From Haematobia irritans (lineage: Eukaryota > Arthropoda > Insecta > Diptera > Muscidae): 64,000 nucleotides of DNA. A program made the translations under genes and the position numbers. Below the pieces are notes generated by a model that worked only from the letters and a program-made list of their open reading frames with translations, made no database searches and was not told where the DNA came from. The stretch is taken from positions 101,103,664 through 101,167,663 of the forward strand of contig NC_134398.1 in the NCBI RefSeq assembly GCF_050003625.1, given 5' to 3'. This document shows, one piece after another, positions 10,563 to 21,399 of the stretch (the first letter of the stretch is position 1; the number at the start of each line of letters is the position of its first letter).

Positions 10563-11599
10563 ATGGATATGATTTCAATAATGTTCCTACCGGATGGATT
10601 TTTCAATGTGGTAAGTTTTTCTATAAGGCCGGTATGCACCTCTAGCGAAAAATTTCATTGCCATAAGAAATGCATTGCTATTTATGCTAACGAAATTTTC
10701 GGTATCGTTCAATTTCGTAAGCTGGTACGCACCTCTAATGAAAATAACAGGGTTGTCAAAAGCATGTTTTGGCAGCAAACATTTAATTTATTACAATCAT
10801 TGTGTGCGTAAAAGTTTTAAAAGGTCTGTAAATAATAAAAAAATTATTTGAGGAATATTTGGAACCAAGGCATATTAAAGAGGTAAAGTCATGCAATCAG
10901 GTGACTAATATCGACATTCATCTTGTCAAAGGCTTTGTTTACGTTTAGTAGGTTTGTTTACATTCTTTGTGTACATAAATATTACAATACAACAACACTA
11001 CACATACACAAAATGTCAACTTAAGTGACCTGCCATTTTAGTTTGACTTTCTAAATATCATGGGGTGTACACACGTTTGCTCGTGACTTTACCTTTAATT
11101 AATATGCCTTGATTTGGAACATATATTAACAATTTTTAAAAGCGATTGGCTGGTTTAAAATTTGTGTACACAGCCCTGTTTTTTTGTTGTAGACTTAAAT
11201 AAATTTATGCTACCGAAAATTTCGCTAGAGGTGCATACCGGCCTATAAACGGTATTTTGTCCGTTTTTAATAAAACCAAAATTTCAATTTATTAAAAATA
11301 ATTATTTTCACTTGCAGGTAGACAGGTCTTGTAATGGTAATTTTTTTGAATATTCTTACTGTTTAATGCTAATTTAGCTAATATCCTTATTGGATTTAGG
11401 AAATACTCTTGAAACCCGTAAGTTTAAAATCAATATGAACGATAGAATTTGATAATATTTTTCTTATATTTTGTATAACTTTGCAATTTCAGATGCTTAT
11501 AAGACAAATCCGCCCAACAAAAGTTTGCCAAAATCGATAAAATTGGACAATTCAATTGAATATAGCAACTTATGCCACATATATCTTTCATATGGATAG
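10563..11599 (+). CDS. candidate spliced small gene, 63 codons in four exons
   Basis: Not recognised. The exons are inferred from splice consensus only: 10563-10610 (ATG after an in-frame TAG; donor GTAAG), 11318-11336 (acceptor TTGCAG), 11400-11417 (acceptor TTTAG, donor GTAAG) and 11493-11599 (acceptor TTTCAG, stop TAG at 11597-11599). Phases agree across all three junctions and the joined frame stays open. Introns 2 and 3 are 63 and 75 nt, normal for flies. Intron 1 is about 0.1 kb once its MITE (10626-11244) is removed. The predicted protein has no signal peptide or known motif. It lies inside E1, so it may be element-borne, and chance is not excluded. Confidence 0.3.
10626..11244. mobile_element. 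MITE with AGGCCGGTATGCACC termini
   Basis: The left end AGGCCGGTATGCACCTCTAG is matched by its inverse at the right end, and the inverted match continues through GCGAAA. ATA flanks both sides, giving a possible 3-bp duplication of the PIF/Harbinger type. An internal partial copy of the terminus (GGTACGCACCTCTAATGAAA) lies near 10722. A second MITE (10866-11111) is nested inside. The ORFs at 10563-10811 and 10587-10778 mostly cross this repeat and are not genes as such. Confidence 0.65.
10857..11120. mobile_element. MULE-like MITE, copy 1, 9-bp TSD
   Basis: The element is 10866-11111. The terminal repeats are CAAGGCATATTAA and TTAATATGCCTTG. A 9-bp duplication ATTTGGAAC lies at 10857-10865 and 11112-11120. 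The 9-bp duplication points to the Mutator-like superfamily. Partly inverted inner sequence includes GGTAAAGTCA/TGACTTTACC. No coding. The same family recurs at 13532-15443 and 55372-55487. Confidence 0.75.
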
Positions 11600-11689
11600 A
11601 AAACATGGATATTTAAATTAATTAGTTTAGTCCTAATAACATAGAATATTACTCCTTTGAAGAAGCTATTACTAACTACCGACAAGTAC

Positions 11690-12463
11690 CCTGCCAACAT
11701 TTTTTGAATTTGGGGGCGCTTCTGAGAATCCCCAGTACGTCGAAAACAATCATATACGATATCAAAAACTCGTCGGAAAAGCGCCGTCACTATTGAGAAG
11801 TTGTACCACGCCAAGTTACTACAAAAAGGTTTCGCATTAGTGCAATTATTAGGTGCCTTTATAGATCAATTTAGAACGACGCCAATAAGAGACCCTCCAA
11901 ACAATCAGAAAAAGCACATTTTAAGATAGTGGTAAAAGAATCATTGTGGTCGAGTAAAACACGTTTGTTTAGATATTTATTAATTTGATTAATCATTTAC
12001 AAATTCTTAAAAATATAACATTTATACCACTATCACATCACATTTAACATAATTTTTTGCATTAATGATGATGTAGAGTTACATGTTGCAGCGTCTATCA
12101 GCCAGTGATTTTATTCGATGGAGGCAGCGTGTCTGTAAAATATTTGAAAAACAATCACTTTATTCCATTTGGAAAATCAAAAATTGTTCACCAATATACC
12201 TTTCACAATTTTAAGCGTAAAATCTATGTTTTCAGAACTTTATTTTCGTTTTTATTTAAATAAAATATAACAAGCTGGTTGCGCTTGGCGTTTCACAAAA
12301 AATAAAATGGCTTTTGTAAAAGTAGTGATGGCAAAATACATGTATGAAGTACATTTTGTACTTTATGATATGCTGCCCCCCATCACAGTAGGATGGTTGT
12401 AGTGACATTTACGAGTCTGTGGTAGCGATGAAGATGAAATGGAACTTTGAAATGCTGGCAGGG
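11690..12463. mobile_element. MITE with CCCTGCCARCATTT termini, TA-flanked
   Basis: The left end is CCCTGCCAACATTTTTTGA and the inverted right end CCCTGCCAGCATTTCAAAG, with TA outside both ends (11688-11689 and 12464-12465). It is 774 bp and encodes nothing recognisable. The minus-strand 105-aa ORF at 11497-11814 crosses its left boundary and so is not a real gene. An isolated copy of the same terminus occurs at 16182. Confidence 0.6.
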
Positions 12464-12897
12464 TAACTGCATCCAACGTTCTAATAAAAATATTTCCTTT
12501 ATTGTATATCATAACCCATAGTTTTGTGTAATATAATAATAATTTTTTGAAATAAAATACTGGTGGTAATAGAAAATTGACTTGTTTTGTACGAAAAATG
12601 TCTCAGTTGTATACAGGCTTGTTGTACCTTTGATTCCTCAATTTCTCTACTTTTTTGAAAATTATACCGACAAACAGTGTATTTCAAACCAATTTCTTAA
12701 TACAGGTTTCCCAAAAAATTGTTCATTTGTAATAATGTTCATAGTAATAATGAACTAAAATACGATGCAATACATGAACTATTTTATAAGAAAATCATGA
12801 ACTTATCATGATGAAAAAAATCTTTGGCGCCAAATCATGGTCATTCTTACTATGGGTTAGTTCATTTTTCATAAAAAATAGTAAACTTTTTTCTGTG
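12464..12897. other. right arm of element E1
   Basis: Bases 12480-12897 align by eye with 6050-6476 of E2. Shared landmarks are CTTGTTGTACCTTT, GGTTTCCCAAAAAAT, AATGAACTAAAATAC and AATCATGGTCA, followed by TAGTTCATTTT and the GTG terminus. There is no gene. The minus-strand ORF at 12499-12687 is in this arm and is not conserved. Confidence 0.55.
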
Positions 12898-12899
12898 TA

Positions 12900-13522
12900 T
12901 GATGCGCATTCGCATCGCATCCCGTAATGAGTTTGACTAGGATAATATTACAACGTTGCTATTTTAGCGAAATAATGGCAACTAAACAAGGCCTTAAGAG
13001 AATAATGTATGCTTTTAGAATGAATCAATTTGATTTTTTTCTAAAAGCACCTATTTGACCAATAAAATTTTGATGACACGTTGAATACAATTCCTACAAA
13101 TAAAAATAGTTTACAAAAATAGCTGGATTTTTTTGAGGAGAATTTGAATTCCTTGCGATTCAATTTACTTATATGGGGGCTGCATGTATATTTCGTGTGT
13201 AATAAATATATATCAAGAGTCATAATACATTTTGAGTTTAATTTGGTGTAACCAGTAATAAATATGTATAACAAATTGAAAATAGCAAATAGAAACAGTA
13301 ATTTTTAGCTATTCTAACAGTTTTATTTTAATTTCTGTCAAAAAGTGCTTTCTCAAATAAGCCAGTTAAAAACTTGTAAAATTTACCAATTTTATTCTTC
13401 TGTCAGTTTTAACTAGTTTTCTCTGTTTTGCTTTCCAAACAAACTTCTAAAGTCTTATTTAATACTAGTAAATTAGATAAATTGTATGCTTTTATAGTAT
13501 AGTTTTTGATAATTTTTTCTTT
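12900..13522. other. AT-rich stretch, nothing recognised
   Basis: It is AT-rich single-copy-looking sequence with no coding, RNA or repeat boundary that I can support. A 77-aa minus-strand ORF at 13041-13274 has no recognisable motif and low-complexity composition. Confidence 0.4.
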
Positions 13523-15452
13523 GTGTGTACGCAAGGCATATTAATTAAAGGTAAAGTCACGAGCAAACGTGTGTACACCCCATGATATTTAGAAAGTCAA
13601 ACTAAAATGACAGGTCACTTAAGTTGACATTTTGTGTATGTGTAGTGTTCCCAATAAACACAAACGTTTGAAAAATACTAAAATTCAATAATTTTTCAAA
13701 CATTTTTTCAAAGGATTAGGGTAATATTCAAGTTGAGAAATTGTTGAGAAAATCGCGTTCTCAACAAAAAACAGACATTACCCTCAACAGTAAAATTCAA
13801 CACAATAGCAATAATTTCTCAATTGTAATCCTCAAATTGAAATGCATCGCTACTCAATAATTTCTCAAACAGTTTTCAATGTGATAAAAATAAAAAATTA
13901 GCATTGTTGCGAATACTTTCAAACCACAATTTGTATGAAAGTCAATCCTAGTTCTAACTGAGAGTCAATACTAAATTTCTAGAGATTTTGTAAATTTTAT
14001 TATTTTTTTCGTTAACAAATATAATAATCTTAAAAATAACATTAATAATATATAAAAATAATAATATAATACCAATCAAAATGTAATTATCTTATTAAAC
14101 GTATTAATAAATAAAACTATGAATACAACTTTAAATATCTTAAACATTTTTACATGTATAATTCCATTTCCTCCATAATGTTGGTGTCAAATAACTATTA
14201 ATTAATATCCTGGCAATTTGAAATAATTACTATCGAGGAACTTGCTGGCTTGTGTGTTAGAATAGATTCCAGCAAGAGGAAATCACAAAATATCAAACTG
14301 ATGACGGGATGTACATTGATGTAATGCACATTTTCATCCAGAAGTTCTTGATATAGGAATTGTTGCACTTTGTTTTAATTGGTTGCACCTTGTAAGTTTT
14401 CTGAAAACTTTTCTTTGTTGTTCCCTTCATCGGTTTTTCATCGGCCAACATCTTCCAAGAATATACCATCCAATGATTTTAGTTTTCTGCAAAACAATCG
14501 AGTTTTGTGATTTCCATTATGTTTTCATTTCACTTTTTATTTTGACTTACCAGTTTGTATTTCTTCCAACTGACCACGTACCTCGTGTTTTCCTCAAGAA
14601 CGTTGGTGTTACAAAATTGTTGTTATTAAAATACTGGCAATTTTCAGGAACTTGATGACTAGATAATTGGAATAAATTTCCAGCAATTTCAATTCACAAA
14701 ATAACAAATTAAACCGATGATGCGATGTAAATTAAACTATCGATGTGATGCGAATTATCATCCAGTAGTTGTTGATATGGAAAAGAATAAATACCAAGTT
14801 TTTTTGGTTGCACTTTGATTTATGGAAACTTTCTCTTCTCGATAAGCCACTATCATTTTTCATCGGCCAGTCTCTTAATGTGTCCAAGAATCAGCATTCA
14901 AATATTTTAGTTGTCTGCAAAGAGATTTGATTTTAGTGACTTCCTTAAAGTTTTCATTTCGTGTTTTAGTTTTACTTACCAATTATTATAAGCAATTTCA
15001 ATTGATTATTAAAAACTTTCCACATTTTTGTATTTCTTCCACGAACTTTGTTGTCCAAAGTAGTATTGAAAACCATGTGGTTTTTTCGTTGCATTTCAGG
15101 GTTGTGTTTTGTCAAAGTTTTCTCCAATTATCTTCAACACATTTTCAAAGTTTTCGTCAACATTTTGCCAAATTGGTTGTAATTCGCAAACAATTTGAAG
15201 ATGTATTGAAGATGAGCTGTTTCAAGTCAAGTTGAATTTATGTTGAAAATGATATTTACCCTCAAACTGAAAAGGTGTTGCATTTGAAAAACGCTCATTC
15301 TGTGTTTATTGGGTTGTTGTATTGTAATATTTATGTACACAAAGAATGTAAACAAACCTACTAAACGTAAACAAAGCCTTTAACAAGATGAATGTCGATA
15401 TTAGTCACCTGATTGCATGACTTTACCTCTTTAATATGCCTTGGTGTGTACG
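13523..15452. mobile_element. MULE-like MITE, copy 2, split by a 1.66-kb element
   Basis: The element is 13532-15443, inverted relative to copy 1. It has CAAGGCATATTAA-type ends and an exact 9-bp duplication GTGTGTACG at 13523-13531 and 15444-15452. Its sequence is interrupted at TGTAGTGTT / TTGTTGTATTG by another element at 13650-15313. Copy 1 shows the uninterrupted version of the same junction. Confidence 0.75.
13650..15313. mobile_element. TIR element with CCCAATAAACACA ends
   Basis: Perfect 13-bp inverted termini CCCAATAAACACA bound a 1664-bp insertion in the MULE-like MITE. Comparison with the empty site in copy 1 indicates a 2-bp TT duplication. Just inside both ends are sequences about CTCAA/TTGAG and TTGAAAA. 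Two diverged internal direct repeats, about 14280-14650 and 14690-15070, share GATGCGATGTA-like, TCATCCAG and TTTTCATCGGCCA blocks. ORFs at 14383-14655 and 14927-15235 fall in these repeats and have no recognisable domain. Superfamily not assigned. Confidence 0.55.
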
Positions 15453-15503
15453 AAAAGAGTATTTTTGCAATTTTATCCATGTTTGTGTCACCCTATGCAA
15501 CTA

Positions 15504-15747
15504 ATGCGCTTTACAGACTATCAGTTATTCCGGACGGAATGTCGGTGTTTGTAAAGAATTTTACAATGTGTCGGATCGATACGACTTGTCGGCGATGACT
15601 AAATAATCGGTAAATGTGTTATCGATCCCATAAACATGCAGCAGTATCGATTATGCCGTCGGACTTAAATTATAATGTGCACAATATATGGGATATGTTC
15701 GTCACGAGCACTGTCGTCCGGAATAACTGATAGTCTGTAAAGCGCAT
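15504..15747. mobile_element. 244-bp fold-back MITE just upstream of Pp2A-29B
   Basis: Perfect 33-bp inverted termini start ATGCGCTTTACAGACTATCA and continue to GGACG. Only ~175 bp lie between the arms. The right end is 215 bp upstream of the PP2A-A start codon, so the element lies in or next to the host promoter or 5' UTR. I could not define a convincing target duplication. Confidence 0.75.
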
Positions 15748-15962
15748 AAGCCAATATTTAAGTTGTCGAAATTTTGCGACGACATTTGAACGGTATTGAC
15801 AACACTCAACAGAACCTATATGTGGTAAAAAGTACTATTTTTGTATTATTGGAGGAACATTGATTGCAAAAGAAAGTAGAATAATGAGATACGAAATAGA
15901 GGAAATAGTAGGAGCTTGTGGCAGTTAAGAAATCTGCAGTATTGTATACAAGGTTTTGAAAA
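15748..15962 (+). promoter_or_regulatory. presumed proximal promoter / 5' UTR of Pp2A-29B
   Basis: This is the only sequence between the fold-back MITE and the ATG at 15963. No TATA box at a convincing position was seen. The start context is GAAAAATGG, an acceptable fly context. The transcription start cannot be located from the sequence alone, and an upstream 5' exon is possible. Confidence 0.4.
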
Positions 15963-16046
15963 ATGGCAGCGAGTGATAAAACAGCAAATGACTCCTTATA
16001 CCCAATAGCAGTTCTAATTGATGAACTGAAAAATGAAGACGTACAG
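15963..16046 (+). CDS. Pp2A-29B: PP2A 65-kDa scaffold subunit A, first coding exon
   Basis: The 28 codons start MAASDKTANDSLYPIAVLID and end with KNEDVQ. This matches the conserved N-terminus of the PP2A structural (PR65/A) subunit, where HEAT repeat 1 begins. The next bases are GTAATT, a 5' splice site in phase 0, at the point where the family continues LRLNSIKK. That continuation is absent in the intron read-through. The subunit is the HEAT-repeat scaffold joining the catalytic C and regulatory B subunits of the serine/threonine phosphatase in cytoplasm and nucleus. No further exon was found to the end of the window, so intron 1 likely exceeds 47.9 kb. The copy looks intact rather than retroposed, because it keeps its splice site. 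Confidence 0.88.
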
Positions 16047-16534
16047 GTAATTTTCAAATGCAATGGTGTTTATATCTTCATAAAATTAAATTTGCATAAA
16101 GCACTGATTTGTATTAAAAAACCGTTTCAATGCCTGGATTTTTGAAAATGTTTGTTATTGTGGCACGGCAGTAAGAAAACCCTGCCAACATTTTTTAGAT
16201 TTGGATACACTTGTGGGTCTCAACATCAATTTATAAATACTCGTAGGCGATATCTGCACTCAAAAGCTTTTTTTTTATTCATAAAAATCAGAAAAACATC
16301 AGTTTGCTGTAAAAGGGAATGCAGTCAATGTAGTTGTTTCAGCATCCGCTAGTTGAAACAGCAAAATATTTTCTCTGCTGAAATAGCAAACAAATATCTT
16401 TGCTTAAAAAGGCAAATAAACTCATTTTACAATCAATACCAAATGGCCATACGCGGTTACATACCCATCATAGAGATAGTACAGAACTTTGTCTTAAAAT
16501 AAAAAGAGGACTACTATCATGGACAGCAAAATTG
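16047..16534 (+). other. start of Pp2A-29B intron 1
   Basis: It begins with the GTAATT donor. At 16182 there is an orphan CCCTGCCAACATTTTTTAGA terminus like the MITE at 11690. No matching other end was found, so it is a fragment. The rest is AT-rich. Apparent ORFs at 16152-16352 and 16400-16645 have no recognisable product. Confidence 0.55.
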
Positions 16535-17480
16535 TTATACACTGCGCCACACTGTGGAACAGGGTATTATAAGTTAGTGCATATGTTTGTAACACCCAGA
16601 AGTAGACGATATAGACACATCGTGTGGTTCCGAGAGTCGATCTAGCCATGTCCGTCTGTCTGTGAACACATTTTTGTGGTCAAAGCCTAGGTTTAAGCCT
16701 TTCGACTTCAAATTTCAATAGGGTTCTATTCTGTTTTGGGTCAGAATAGAACCCTATTGATTTTGGAGAAAATCTGTTCAGATTTAGATATATCTTTCGC
16801 CCGATATGTACTTATATATGCCAGAGTTTCACCCTGATTTGCTTGAAACAAACATAACACTTGGTCGTTTAGTCAAGTGTGCAAAATTTGATTGAAATCG
16901 GTTCAGATTTAGATATAGCTCCCATATATATCTTTCGGCCGATATAGACTTATATGGCTCAGAAGCCAGAGTTTTAGCCCTATTTGGTAGAAATTTTGCA
17001 CTAGGAGTACAATTATTAATGTTGTCAAGTGTGCTAAATTTTATTGAAATCGGTTCATATTTAGATATAGCTCCCACATATATCTTTCGCCCGATTTTCC
17101 GTCATATGACCACAGAGGTCAAAGTTGTAGACCGATTTACGTAAAACTTTTCACAGGGAGTAGAATTAGCATACTAAAGTATGCATGGTTGAAATCGGTT
17201 GAGATTTCAATATAGCTTCCATATATATGTTTTTCCGATCTGGGCAAAAATGGCCAAAATACCCACATTTTCCTTATCAAATCGCCACTGCTAAGTCGAA
17301 AACTTGTAAAAATTACTCAAATTTTTCTTTATTTCTAATGCATATCTATCGAGCGATAAATCGAAGTTTCCTCAAAATTGGTTCAGATTTAAATGTTTCG
17401 TATATTCGTTTACTAACATCGTGTTCCACCCCGGGGCATTAGCCGACTTAAATTTAAAGTCTATAGTATTGTAGAACACT

Positions 17481-17855
17481 CAGTCTTTGCCACATCTAGC
17501 AAAGTCCCAGGGCCGTGTATGTTATGGCTTTCATTATATCCAAATGAAGGTGTATAAAAACGATCAGCTAAAGGATTCAGAAATGGACAAGCCTCTGTCT
17601 GAATCAGAAGTAAGCGGATCCTCTTGCGAAGTCGAGGGGGATACCAAGACATTTGAAGACATGGATAGATACCGTATGCGTGAGGAGGCTTCTACTGCCT
17701 CAGAACTCACCAAAGTTGAACCTATGGTTATTGCGAGAGTCACCGATATCTCTGAAGAGGACATTCTTGATGACTCGATTGAAGCGGCTGATGTGACGGT
17801 TGTTGAAAATCTCGATGGTCCTACGGATCCTCCAGATAAATCTTCATCATTGTAA
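17481..17855 (+). pseudogene. LINE A ORF1 C-terminal fragment
   Basis: It is open from the truncated 5' end and contains LPHLAKSQGRVCYGFHYIQM, then an acidic, threonine/serine-rich tail ending DPPDKSSSL. It matches the end of the ORF1 in the copy at 36609 (DUF4780-type). The stop at 17853-17855 overlaps ORF2 by 41 nt. Most of the protein is lost by 5' truncation, so this copy cannot make functional ORF1 protein. Confidence 0.75.
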
Positions 17856-20800
17856 GGCTGCATGTGCTGCCTTAAAAGTTCTCCTGATGAAAGGGGACAT
17901 AGATATAGTTCTTATTCAAGAACCATATGTTTATAAAAACAAAATATGTGAATTAAGTACTCCGGGGTTCAAACTATTGCAGTATAGTGGTAATGGTGTA
18001 AATCGAGCCTGTATAATTGCTAAAAACGAGCTCAACTTGTTTCTGCTTCCTTCAATGTGCAATACAGACACTGTCGTTGCCAGTTTAGAAATAGCCAAAT
18101 GCAAATATTGGGTATCTTCGGTCTACATGGGACATGACAGGGAGATGCCTCCATATGCCGTTAAGACCTTAGTGGAGGAGTCACGGAAAACAAAGACGAA
18201 ACTCATTATGGGATGCGATGCGAATGCACATCATAGTATATGGGGAAGTAGTGATACTAATGCAAGGGGAGAGTCGCTAATAGAGTTTATTTTGCGTACT
18301 AATCTGGTAGTTTGCAACAAGGGAGATGTCCCAACCTTTGTCACTAAAAACAGGCAAGAGGTTTTGGACATCACCTTGGCCTCGCAAGAACTGAATGAAA
18401 TGATATCTGAGTGGCAGGTTTTAAGTGAACACAGCTTCTCAGATCATCGCTACATCAGTTTCAAATTTGATGTTCATATCACCAAGATCATATTTCCGCC
18501 AAATGTTAGGAAAGCTGACTGGAATAGGTATAGGGAATCGTTCAATATGATGATACCGGAAATAACAGAGACAACTATGAGAAATGTGCAAGATATCAAA
18601 CACGCAGTGGAGCGGATTACTAAGGCCTTCAACATCTCACTGAAAGCTGCATGCCCTAGAGGAAAGCCAAGGGGGAAACATCGACCACCATGGTGGTCTA
18701 CGGAATTAAGTAATATGAGGAAATCCTGCAGGAAGCTCTTTAACAAGGCAAAGTCCACCAGAGCCCCTGAGGACTGGGACGCTTACAAGAAGAATCTGAG
18801 AGGATACAAGCGAGAACTGAGAAAGGCTCAGCATAACTCTTGGAATGCTTACTGCAGCAGTATTGAGAATACGTCCGAGGCTTCCAGACTACGGAAGGTT
18901 CTAGCATCCACCAACTCCGCTCCAGGTTTCATTAAAACATCGGAGGGCAATTGGACAACGTCCAGTGAGGAGACGCTGGAGGTACTATTGGACACACATT
19001 TTCCTGGAAATCAGACGGTTGAACCATGTACTGGCGGTGCCACAGTTGCTCAGCGGTCGTTTCCTGTCGAGGAAATTGTATCGGAAACTAGAATAAGATG
19101 GGCGCTAAATAGCTTTGGACCATTCAAATCCCCTGGACCTGATGGAATTACTCCGGCGGAGTTACAAGCTGTAACTGACAAAATTATCCCCTGGTTGTCG
19201 GTGATATATAAAGGATGTATCAACTTATCATATATCCCAGGAAAGTGGAGGGAAACAAAAGTCGTTTTCATACCTAAAGCGGGAAAAGCCTCTCACTCGA
19301 GGGCGAAGGATTTCCGACCAATCAGCTTATCCTCATTCCTACTTAAGACTCTGGAGAGGATGATAGATATTTATCTTAGAACTAGCATCGATTCAAGTTT
19401 GTTCTCGAAACGACAGCATGCATACTCGAAGGGCAGGTCTACTGAGACCGCACTACATGAACTAGTCAGCTTTATTGAAAGCTCACTATCTGTCAAAGAA
19501 TACACAATCGTGGCGTTTCTAGACATCGAAGGGGCGTTCAATAATGTCCACCCGAGCTCGATATTAAATGGACTGACAACTCTGAATGTTGATCCATGTA
19601 TACTCAGGCTGTTAGACGAACTGCTAATGAAGAGACGTATTTCAGCCACACTAGGACAAGCAAACATACAAAAGTATGTGAACAGAGGCACTCCTCAAGG
19701 AGGAGTTCTATCACCTCTTCTTTGGAATGTTGCTATAAACGACCTTCTGGTTTCCCTAGAAAAAGAAAGGATACAAGTGGTGGCATACGCAGATGATGTG
19801 GCGCTAGCAGTCAGGGGAAAATTCCCATCAACAATTAGAGATATTATACAGAGAGCCCTCCGGATGACTGAGAAATGGGCGAAAGATAATGGTCTTGGGG
19901 TAAATCCTGCAAAGACAGAAATAGTCATGTACTGCAAAGATCGCAAAACTCCCACAGTTAGGCCCATTTCCTTAGGGGGTATTGAAATTCCCTTTAGGGA
20001 GTGTGCAAAATACCTTGGCGTTATTTTGGACAGGAAGCTGAACTTTAAGCTTAATATTGAAGAAAGGGCGAGGAAAGCAACGGTAGCTTTATACTCGTGC
20101 AAAAAGGCAATAGGGAAAAAGTGGGGACTGAAACCAAAAATTGTACATTGGCTATACACGGCAGTGGTTAGACCTATAATGCTATATGGTGTTGTAGTCT
20201 GGTGGCCGGCACTTCAGCAACCGACAGGTTTAGATAAAGTTCAGCGTATGGCGTGCTTGTGTATCTCAGGTGCATTCAGCAAGACAGGAACAAACTCCCT
20301 TAATGTCATACTGCATCTATTGCCTTTAGACATTTTGGCCAAACAGTCAGCTGCAACAACGGCTGTGCGGTTGCGCGAGCTATCGCTGTGGTCGGAAAAA
20401 AGTTACGGTCACAGTTCGGTCCTCAAAATAATGCCAGATGTGCCTAACGTAGTGGATTACACTTTGGCGAGTCCACTTTTCGACAAAAAGTTTGAGACTC
20501 TAATTCCCAACAGTGAGGCGTGGTGTACACGGACCCCGGGGAATAAAAGATATATAGATTTCTACACTGATGGCTCCAAATTGGATGGACAATTGGGTTT
20601 CGGAGTATATTCTAAAGATCTGGAACTTCGAATAGCGAAAAGATTACCTGATCACTGTAGTGTTTTTCAGGCTGAAATATGAAGAGAGGTGGCGAATTGG
20701 CTGAGAAGTAATGTTCCAAAAAATGTGGGCATTAATATATACTCAGACAGTCAACCTGCAATAAAATCCTTGGACTCTGTGTTCCTCAACTCGAAAACGG

Positions 20801-21399
20801 CCATCGATTGCCGCAAATCTCTCAATGAGATGGCTGAACAGTACAATATTCACCTAATATGGGTGCCTGGCCATAGGAACATACCGGGGAACTGCGAAGC
20901 GGATGAGTTGGCAAGGCTAGGGACTACCTTACATATTCCAGGGGAACTAGAATTTGTTGGTATGCCCCTAGCTACCTGCAAGTTCATGCTGCGTGAGAAG
21001 GCTGTTATGATGGCAAATGTTCGATGGGAGAATTGCAAGGGTTGTAACGACACCAAGCAAATATGGCCCCATTTCAACTTAAACCGCACACTAGATATGC
21101 TAATGTTCTCGAGACGTCAGATATCACTCCTGATATCTGCTATAACGGGTCGCTGCCTGATAGGAGATTTTGCAAAAACTATTGGCGCGAAGTATAATGA
21201 CTATTGTATGAGCTGTCATGATGCGGAGGAAAAAGAATCAATTAAACACCTCTTGTGTGAGTGTCCTGCATTTTGTGTAAAGCGCAAGCAACTTTTAGGA
21301 GCATATAGCTTCAGATTACTGGCGGATCTGGAAAACGTTAACTTAAGCAGTCTGCTAATATTTTTGGAACAATCTGGTTGGTTCAACAAAGAAAAATAA
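17815..21399 (+). pseudogene. LINE A ORF2 (APE-RT-RNase H) with one in-frame stop
   Basis: It starts at the ATG at 17815, overlapping ORF1. Domains in order: APE endonuclease (LQINLHHCKAAC, LIQEPY, GCDANAHHSIWG, SDHRYISF), reverse transcriptase (FLDIEGAFNN, RGTPQGGVLSPLLWN, YADD) and RNase H (FYTDGSK). Relative to the intact copy at 37267, a 6-bp deletion at 20680 turns three codons into TGA (20680-20682). The frame then continues to 21399 with the rest of RNase H (YSDSQPAIKS, VPGHRNIPGNCEAD) and the CCHC motif. The single lesion suggests a fairly recent insertion. Confidence 0.88.

Larger units (their letters stand above)
885..12899. mobile_element. CAC...GTG element E1 (outer copy), 2-bp TSD TA
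   Basis: The element proper is 887-12897. Its left end reads CACCGAAAAAAGTTT and its inverted right end CACAGAAAAAAGTTT, with one mismatch. TA flanks both ends (885-886 and 12898-12899). Inside are a DINE-1-like repeat (1259-6646), E2, a second DINE-1-like repeat (7587-8945), E3 and three MITEs. Without them it is about 2.4 kb. Its left arm (887-1258) and right arm (12464-12897) are similar to those of E2 and E3. CAC termini with a 2-bp duplication fit the CACTA/Mirage/Chapaev (CMC) group, but no transposase was found, so it is non-autonomous. Confidence 0.6.

Noticed and set aside
15806..16063. 85-aa minus-strand ORF over the Pp2A-29B exon
   Set aside because: It is antisense to the conserved PP2A N-terminus and has no family resemblance.
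17564..20159. long minus-strand ORFs across LINE A ORF2 (also 38745-39611)
   Set aside because: They mirror the RT coding frame on the opposite strand and recur in every LINE copy. No independent motif.
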